DNA from: Treponemataceae bacterium | GTDB lineage: Bacteria; Spirochaetota; Spirochaetia; Treponematales; Treponemataceae | Direction: 5' to 3' | Assembly (NCBI GenBank): GCA_024680915.1 | Contig: JAILBN010000097.1 | Location: 1 to 64,000 of the forward strand | Length of the DNA: 64,000 nucleotides | Part shown: piece after piece, positions 57,863 to 64,000 of the stretch | Numbering within the stretch: the stretch's first letter is position 1 | Layout: every line of letters starts with the position of its first letter | The notes under the pieces: generated by a model | What the model was told of the DNA's origin: nothing | The model's database searches: none | Seen by the model: the letters and a program-made list of their open reading frames with translations, nothing else | Position numbers and translations under genes: made by a program

Positions 57863-59047
57863 ATGCAGTACAGGAAAAACAAAAAAGGCGAAGATATTTC
57901 CGTTCTTGGTTATGGCTGTATGCGTTTTTCAACAAAAGCGGGAAAAATCGATGTTGAGAAAACAGAAAAAGAGATTCTTGCGGCGGTTGAAGCCGGTATA
58001 AATTATTTTGACACGGCGTACATATACCCCGGAAGCGAAGCCGTGCTCGGCGAGATAGTCGAACGTAACGGACTCCGTGAGAAAATCAACATTGCGACGA
58101 AACTTCCCCAGTACCTTATCTCAAACAGAACCGCAATCGACAAGTATTTTACGGAGGAGCTTTCCCGCCTGCGCACGAATTACGTGGACTATTATTTGAT
58201 GCATCATCTTACGGACTATTCGCAGTGGGAAAAACTCAAGGTCATCGGCATTGAGGATTGGATCAAGCAAAAAAAAGAAAGCGGTGAGATTCGGAATATC
58301 GGTTTTTCCTTCCACGGTACGACGGAGATGTTCAGAAAGATTCTTGATGACTACGACTGGGATTTTTGCCTTATCCAGTATAACTATTTGGACAAAGTTT
58401 CACAGGCTGGCGTTGACGGCGTAAAAGCCGCGAATGGGAAAGGTATTCCTGTCATGATAATGGAGCCTCTTCGTGGCGGAAAGCTCGTGAATTTGCTGCC
58501 AGAGTCCGCAAAAAAAATGATTGCGTCGAATCCGCACGGCTGGTCGCCCGCAGAGTGGGGTTTCCGCTGGCTTTTCAACCAGAGCGAGGTTACATGTGTG
58601 CTTTCGGGTATGAACAGCTTGGAAATGGTTCATGAAAACTGCCGTATAGCGGCCGATGTCAAAGCCGGTCATTTTACCGATGTGGATTTTGCCTTCATCG
58701 ACAGGATTATTGCGGAAATAAAGCGGACGGAAAAGGTCGGCTGCACTGGATGCCGCTACTGTATGCCATGTCCCAAAGGAATCGATATTCCTGGCATTTT
58801 CCGCGGCTGGAACTTGATGTATTCTGAAAACAGGGTCTCCGGCTTAAGCGACTATTTCCAGACGACGATTTTGCGCAAAGACTCTTCGTTCGCAACTGCT
58901 TGTGTGGGATGCGGAAAATGCGAAAAGCACTGTCCCCAGAACATACCGATCCGGGAGATGCTCAAAAAAGCTGATAAGGCACTCCGGCCTTGGTATTTGA
59001 AGCCTGTTATGCACGTCGCACGGAAGTTCTTGCTGCGCGGAAAATAA
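57863..59047 (+). CDS. Aldo/keto reductase with C-terminal 4Fe-4S ferredoxin-type domain
   Basis: ISVLGYGCMRF, INYFDTAYIYPGSE; CTGCRYCMPCPKGIDIP and CVGCGKCEKHCPQNIPI. Confidence 0.92.
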   Translation: MQYRKNKKGEDISVLGYGCMRFSTKAGKIDVEKTEKEILAAVEAGINYFDTAYIYPGSEAVLGEIVERNGLREKINIATKLPQYLISNRTAIDKYFTEELSRLRTNYVDYYLMHHLTDYSQWEKLKVIGIEDWIKQKKESGEIRNIGFSFHGTTEMFRKILDDYDWDFCLIQYNYLDKVSQAGVDGVKAANGKGIPVMIMEPLRGGKLVNLLPESAKKMIASNPHGWSPAEWGFRWLFNQSEVTCVLSGMNSLEMVHENCRIAADVKAGHFTDVDFAFIDRIIAEIKRTEKVGCTGCRYCMPCPKGIDIPGIFRGWNLMYSENRVSGLSDYFQTTILRKDSSFATACVGCGKCEKHCPQNIPIREMLKKADKALRPWYLKPVMHVARKFLLRGK

Positions 59048-59062
59048 TAAAGGAATGATACG

Positions 59063-59174
59063 GGGCTCGGAGTTTGCCACCGAATTTCAGTGGGCAAAAA
59101 GACCGAGGCGGAGGAGCCGAGCCACGAAAGACCGGAAAAGGGAGTAGGTCGAGAATCGACCGTGTGCTCCGCAC
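59063..59174. other. Cluster of intergenic hairpins
   Basis: ggctcgg/ccgagcc enclosing TTTGCCAC/GTGGGCAAA; GGTCGA gaa TCGACC; GTGC tcc GCAC. Confidence 0.6.
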
Positions 59175-59220
59175 CATATAAAAACTTTAATAAAATTTAA
59201 AAAATTCAGTATATTTAATA

Positions 59221-59249
59221 TTGTGCGGAGAAATAACTTGTAGTATACT
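59221..59249 (+). promoter_or_regulatory. Promoter predicting leaderless paaK-like mRNA
   Basis: TTGTGC-17-TATACT, 6 nt before ATG 59256. Confidence 0.6.
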
Positions 59250-59255
59250 TTGACC

Positions 59256-60557
59256 ATGATTTGGAATCCAGAATATGAATGTATGTGCGAGGATGCTTTA
59301 AAGATGCTTCAGCTCGCTCGCCTTAAGAATCTTGTGGAACATGTTTATACATCTGTTCCCTTTTATAAAGCAAAGCTTGATGCTGCAGGAGTAAAACCTT
59401 CGGACATCAGGAGTCTTGATGATATCGCGAAATTGCCTTTCACTACGAAAGCAGATTTGCGCGAGACCTATCCATACGGTCTTCTTGCAGTACCCCAGTC
59501 GGATATAGTCGAAGTCCATATGTCGTCCGGCACGACAGGAACTCCGGTTGTAGATGCCTACACTGAGAAAGACATGCAGGATTGGTCGGAGGGTATAGCC
59601 CGTACTCTTTCTGGTGCCGGCGCCACCCATAATGATACTCTTCAGAATGCCTTTGGTTACGGCCTTTTTACCGGCGGTATGGGATTCCATCATGGAGGAC
59701 GCATGATGGGTATGACAGTTATTCCTATATCCTCAGGAAATACTCAGAAACAGCTTACTCTTATGAAGGATTTTGGTACTGACATTTTCACTTGTACTCC
59801 CTCCTATGCCATGTATATGGCCGAACAGGCAAAGACCTTCGGAATCGATTTGAAGAGTCTCAAGGTCCGGGCGGCCTGTTTCGGAGCAGAGCCTTGGTCC
59901 GAGAATATGCGCAAGCAGATTGAGGAAGAGTGGGGCATAAAGGCTTATGACGTTTATGGACTTACAGAGATAACAGGTCCTGGCGTGGCTTTTGAGTGCG
60001 ATGCCCAGGAAGGCATGCATGTCAATGAGGATATGTGGTATCCCGAGATTATCGACCCGGAGACAGGCAAGCCTCTTCCTGACGGAGAGAAGGGTGAGCT
60101 TGTCATAACGACTATAACTAAGGAAGGAACCCCTCTTATCCGCTATAGGACCCGTGATATAACCTATATAATTCCGGAGCGCTGTTCTTGCGGCCGTACC
60201 ACACGTCGTATCCATCGTTTATACGGAAGAACCGATGATATGCTTATTCTCCGTGGTGTCAATGTATTCCCCAGCCAGATTGAGAATGCTCTTGTCGATC
60301 TGGGCTTGAGACCGGATTACCTTATCAAGGTGGATAGAAGCGAGACGACCCATCTTGATGAGGTCGAGCTTGATGTTGAGGTAAGCGCTGAGCAGTTCGA
60401 CGATGAGACCAAGGGATTGGAAGCTCTTCGCAATAAGATTGCCAATTACATGAAGAGCAAGCTTGGCATCATGCTTAAGATTAAGCTCGTGGAGCCGCAG
60501 TCGCTGCCACGTTTTGAAGGAAAATCAAAACGTGTAATCGACAACAGAAAAATCTAG
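59256..60557 (+). CDS. Phenylacetate-CoA ligase family protein
   Basis: MIWNPEYECM...LPFTTKADLRETYPYGLLAVP; SSGTTGTPVVDAYT; YRTRDITYII; GRTDDMLILRGVNVFPSQIE. Confidence 0.92.
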   Translation: MIWNPEYECMCEDALKMLQLARLKNLVEHVYTSVPFYKAKLDAAGVKPSDIRSLDDIAKLPFTTKADLRETYPYGLLAVPQSDIVEVHMSSGTTGTPVVDAYTEKDMQDWSEGIARTLSGAGATHNDTLQNAFGYGLFTGGMGFHHGGRMMGMTVIPISSGNTQKQLTLMKDFGTDIFTCTPSYAMYMAEQAKTFGIDLKSLKVRAACFGAEPWSENMRKQIEEEWGIKAYDVYGLTEITGPGVAFECDAQEGMHVNEDMWYPEIIDPETGKPLPDGEKGELVITTITKEGTPLIRYRTRDITYIIPERCSCGRTTRRIHRLYGRTDDMLILRGVNVFPSQIENALVDLGLRPDYLIKVDRSETTHLDEVELDVEVSAEQFDDETKGLEALRNKIANYMKSKLGIMLKIKLVEPQSLPRFEGKSKRVIDNRKI

Positions 60558-60625
60558 TTGTATAATAATACAAGCTATAATACAGATGCTTTTAGTGAGC
60601 TTGTGCTTCTAAAAAGGAGGATTTT

Positions 60626-61042
60626 ATGAAGATTAAGCAGATTTCTATTTTTCTTGAGAATACAGCAGGCCGTATTGCGGATGTTACGAAAGTCCTTAAG
60701 GACAACGGTGTGAATCTACGTGCCATAATGATAGCGGATACTGCCGATTTTGGTATCCTCCGCATTATTACGGATGATTCTCAGAAAGCTCTGGAAGTTC
60801 TTACTAATGCTCGTTATACAACCCGGACGACTGATGTTCTTGGTGTTCTTATAAAAGATGAGGTAGGTGCTTTGTATAATGTCATGTCTCTTTTCCAGAC
60901 GAATGGAATAAACATAGAGTACTTGTATGCGTCTCTGGAAAAGACTGATAACACGGCTGTAGTTATCTTCAAGGTAGAGGATGTGGACAAGGGACTTAAA
61001 GTTATCGAGGAGAATGGAATTTCCGGAGTTGGAAAATTCTGA
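60626..61042 (+). CDS. ACT domain protein
   Basis: Two ACT repeats (KQISIFLENTAGRIADVTKVLKDNGVNLRAIMIAD...); AAGGAGG SD; follows paaK-like gene as commonly seen. Confidence 0.88.
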   Translation: MKIKQISIFLENTAGRIADVTKVLKDNGVNLRAIMIADTADFGILRIITDDSQKALEVLTNARYTTRTTDVLGVLIKDEVGALYNVMSLFQTNGINIEYLYASLEKTDNTAVVIFKVEDVDKGLKVIEENGISGVGKF

Positions 61043-61161
61043 TAGTCGGAACCTTTTCTTTCATTGCGTCGGGTACTTCCTGGCGCATTTTTTTTATCAA
61101 TTCATTTTTCTTATTGTCAAATGTAAAATTTGTTTTTATACTTCATTCTATTGGTAAGCCT

Positions 61162-62304
61162 ATGAAAAAGAAAATTCCTATAAAGACGATTTTATTGATA
61201 ATGTTAATTCTTTGTGCCGCTGTTTATGTGTATCTGACTTTTTTCTCCTCTTCTCCTGATACTACGGATTATTCTTCCTTTTATAATTCCGTTGAGAAAG
61301 GTGATGTGATATCAGTGTCTATTAAGACAGAGAGTATCGATTACGTGCTGAGAAACGGAAGGGAATTATCTACCAAGAATCCTGATTCTCCTACTTTGAA
61401 GGAATTCCTCCTTCTTCATAATGTGGATGTGGAGGAATCTGGCAGTTTTGATCAGTTGTTGTCCACGGTTTTTGATATTATTTTTTATGTATTCTTTTTC
61501 GGTCTTATTATAATTGCCTTCAGAAAATTCATCAGTCCGAATACCTTCAAAACTGTTCATAGAACCGGGGTCAGCTTTGATGATGTAATCGGCATGGATG
61601 GACTAAAAAGAGATATGATGCAGATCGCGGAAATTATGAAGCATTCCGAAGAGTATAAAAAGAAAGGCATTCGGATGCCTAAGGGCATACTGCTTGAGGG
61701 CGCCCCGGGCAACGGAAAGACACTTTTTGCCCGTGCTCTCGCGGGCGAGGCCAAAGTGAATTTTATTCCTGCCAAGGCGACTGATTTTGAGAGTATGTTT
61801 ATGGCGATAGGTCCTCTCAAGGTGAAGCTTCTTTTCGCGAAGGCAAGGAAGAAGGCTCCCTGTATAGTGTTCATAGATGAGTTCGATGGTATAGGAACCA
61901 AGAGAAACTATTCCGGTTCTGCTATAGAGACGGAGAATACTCGTATTGTGACTGCCTTGCTTAATGAGCTTGACGGCTTTACCCAGAACGATGGAATACT
62001 GGTGCTTGCCGCCACAAACAGCAGGGCTGCCCTTGACGAGGCTCTTATAAGACCTGGACGCTTCGATGCTAAGTATATAGTACCATATCCTGATGATGAC
62101 GCCCGCAGAAAGCTTGCTTCTTATTATCTGACCGGAAAGAAAGTGTCTTCTGATTGTACGCCTGAAGTGCTTGCTCCTATTTTCAAAGGCTTCAGCTGCG
62201 CTCAGATTGAGTCTGTTTTGAACCGGGCTCCTATGATCGCTTCCCAGCAGGGAAAAGACACCTTTGGTATTGCCGAAGTCCGTCTTGCAATGAAAGAACA
62301 TTAA
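61162..62304 (+). CDS. Membrane-anchored FtsH-like AAA ATPase lacking a peptidase domain
   Basis: Two TM segments, FtsH-ext-like region, Walker A GAPGNGKTLFARALAGEA, Walker B CIVFIDEFDGIG, SRH ALIRPGRFD; stops before any HEXXH. Confidence 0.9.
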   Translation: MKKKIPIKTILLIMLILCAAVYVYLTFFSSSPDTTDYSSFYNSVEKGDVISVSIKTESIDYVLRNGRELSTKNPDSPTLKEFLLLHNVDVEESGSFDQLLSTVFDIIFYVFFFGLIIIAFRKFISPNTFKTVHRTGVSFDDVIGMDGLKRDMMQIAEIMKHSEEYKKKGIRMPKGILLEGAPGNGKTLFARALAGEAKVNFIPAKATDFESMFMAIGPLKVKLLFAKARKKAPCIVFIDEFDGIGTKRNYSGSAIETENTRIVTALLNELDGFTQNDGILVLAATNSRAALDEALIRPGRFDAKYIVPYPDDDARRKLASYYLTGKKVSSDCTPEVLAPIFKGFSCAQIESVLNRAPMIASQQGKDTFGIAEVRLAMKEH

Positions 62305-62444
62305 GAATTCAGATTTTTTGATGAATTTGTCAAAATTTAATGTTTTAGAGATTTACAAAAAGGGTAAATAGTCTTATAATTAAGATGAGAGAAAATTTTG
62401 TATCTTTCTTCTTATAACATTCGTCAGGAGAATGGTATCTTATT

Positions 62445-62720
62445 ATGAGTCTTTGTGAACGATTTGTAAAATGTCCTTTCTATCAAGACAAAATGGTTAT
62501 TGAGACTGGGGTGGGGAGTATCCTGAAGAAGAAATACTGTGAGTCTAATAAGCATAAGTGTGCTCGGTACAAGGTCCTGTGTGAGCTGGGGCCGGAGTAT
62601 GTTGACAATACGCTTTTCCCTTATATGAAGGATAGGGCATTGGAGCTTATACAACTGAATAAGAATGATGCTGAAGCCTTGGAAGAGGACTGTTTCGTCG
62701 CTGTTCTTGAGCCTGTGTGA
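62445..62720 (+). CDS. Small cysteine-containing protein, 91 aa
   Basis: CERFVKCPFYQDKM...YCESNKHKCARY suggests a metal-binding site; promoter TTTACA-17-TATAAT upstream. Confidence 0.7.
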   Translation: MSLCERFVKCPFYQDKMVIETGVGSILKKKYCESNKHKCARYKVLCELGPEYVDNTLFPYMKDRALELIQLNKNDAEALEEDCFVAVLEPV

Positions 62721-62766
62721 TTGAGGAGGTCATGCTTCCTTTTTTACTGAATAGGAGAAGTGCTGC

Positions 62767-63348
62767 ATGGAGAATAGTGGAAACGATATTACGGAAGCTG
62801 TCAGAAAGCTGACGGAAAAGCTCCGTCGCTTCAAGAATTCCGAGCCCGAAGGAATCCGTACGGAGCCGTTACGGAAAGAAAGCATAATTCAACAGAAAAT
62901 TAAAGAGACAGAAGAAAGTATGCGGAAAAAAACGGCGGGTATCTATAGGGGATACATGTCTCCCTTGGATACCTTCGGGCCTGATTCTCAAAGGGCATCT
63001 GCTGTTCTGAGGGATACCGATGAGCTTTTAAAAGCATACAAGCTCTACAAGGCGGTCATGGAAGCATCAAAACCTTTGTCTGATAATGATGTGTATTTAT
63101 CCCATATTGAGATAGAGACTCCGCTTTCTAAGAACGAATCATACACGACAGGGGGTATGTTCATATATCTCCAGCTGTGGTTGATATTTGAGCAGTGCGT
63201 TGAGGATTATATACCTGTAATGGTGCAGGAGCAGGGGGGGAGGTACCACCTTTCTTTCGAAAGTCTCCAAAGTCATTATTTCTCCTCTCAGGAAAAAGAA
63301 TTGCTGGCATCTGTAAAAAATACATTTTATTTAATTAAAAAAGTCTGA
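62767..63348 (+). CDS. Hypothetical protein, 193 aa
   Basis: ORF with AGGAG-type SD. Confidence 0.6.
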   Translation: MENSGNDITEAVRKLTEKLRRFKNSEPEGIRTEPLRKESIIQQKIKETEESMRKKTAGIYRGYMSPLDTFGPDSQRASAVLRDTDELLKAYKLYKAVMEASKPLSDNDVYLSHIEIETPLSKNESYTTGGMFIYLQLWLIFEQCVEDYIPVMVQEQGGRYHLSFESLQSHYFSSQEKELLASVKNTFYLIKKV

Positions 63349-63352
63349 AAAG

Positions 63353-63380
63353 TTGATTCCCAAAAAAAATGTGTTATAAT
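63353..63380 (+). promoter_or_regulatory. sigma70-like promoter opening onto a non-coding region
   Basis: TTGATT-16-TATAAT with no following ORF for about 490 bp. Confidence 0.65.
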
Positions 63381-63386
63381 TTTATT

Positions 63387-63675
63387 CGAATGGAAATATT
63401 CCCTTGAAAGACTTCCTAGAATAAAAACTTCCAGGGGGCTTTTTTCATTCTCCTTATCTATTTTATTCTATAACGAACGGAGGGTTTTTATAGGAAGGTT
63501 GAGTCTGAAGGCCTGTTACCGGCCTTAGGATTGTTCTTAAGGCCGGAAAAGGTAAAAGATTGATTATTCTGTTATTAAGCTCCGTATGTATTATGTTTGC
63601 AAGATATAGCAAGCTTTAGTCTAGGAAGAAGAGTGTTTAGAAAGCTGCCCTTATTATTATTTATGGGCAGCTTTT
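63387..63675 (+). ncRNA. Candidate non-coding RNA or long structured leader
   Basis: Promoter, mutually exclusive hairpins at 63508-63546, strong terminator at 63641-63675, no convincing ORF. Confidence 0.4.
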
Positions 63676-63678
63676 TTT
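63641..63678 (+). terminator. Strong intrinsic terminator
   Basis: AAAGCTGCCC (14-nt loop) GGGCAGCTTT plus T run; perfect 10-bp stem. Confidence 0.85.
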
Positions 63679-63871
63679 ATTCTGATTGAAGCGGATGAAA
63701 AGAAGTAAAAAAAAGATGACAATATAGGGAAATCGTATTATAATTCAGAAATTGCGCAAAAAAAAAATATGCGATATAGATAAAAAATAATTTATATATT
63801 ATTAAAATAAAAGCTCTTGAACGGGGTTATAAGGTGCGAAGGGGACCTTGTTGAGGTCTTGTAAGGAAAAT

Positions 63872-64000
63872 ATGCTGTCGAGATATAAAAATTGGGTAAA
63901 GAGTGCGGAAAGACCTGATGAGGCTGATTTTCTGGTACTGCCTTTCGGTGTTGCCGAAAAGAGGAGAAAAGCTGTCCTTAACATTACTTTCTGTATTCTT
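63872..64000 (+). CDS. Partial CDS running off the window edge
   Basis: MLSRYKNWVKSAERPDEADFLVLPFGVAEKRRKAVLNITFCIL...; AAGGA SD; promoter ATGACA-17-TATAAT upstream (63716-63744). Confidence 0.5.
   Translation, partial: MLSRYKNWVKSAERPDEADFLVLPFGVAEKRRKAVLNITFCIL

Overview
This 64 kb window is a densely coded bacterial chromosome segment. Gene content (class I lysyl-tRNA synthetase, DUF2259/DUF5312-like proteins, HD-GYP and GGDEF/EAL regulators) suggests a spirochaete, probably Treponema-like, but that is inference. About 42 protein genes, one tRNA-Arg(CCT) and a ZTP (pfl)-type riboswitch ahead of glyA can be supported. I saw no CRISPR array, prophage, transposase or rRNA. Main Part 2 result: at least 16 genes have a good sigma70-type promoter whose -10 hexamer ends only 6-9 nt before the start codon, with no Shine-Dalgarno. 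This predicts leaderless mRNAs throughout the window, clearly separate from a second class of genes with strong SD sequences. Other leads: a multidomain REC/GGDEF/EAL/PAS/HATPase protein with a degenerate H-box; a REC-like/RsbW-like ATPase/cNMP-binding protein; an FtsH-like AAA protein without a protease domain; a U32 protein with an RGG-like tail; a 1235-aa acidic, probably disordered TM-TPR protein; tandem Wzz-like proteins; a frameshifted pseudogene whose tail carries a promoter -35; and several structured intergenic elements, including a mutually exclusive hairpin switch near 63.5 kb. All calls come from reading the sequence and recalling protein families; no search or folding program was run.
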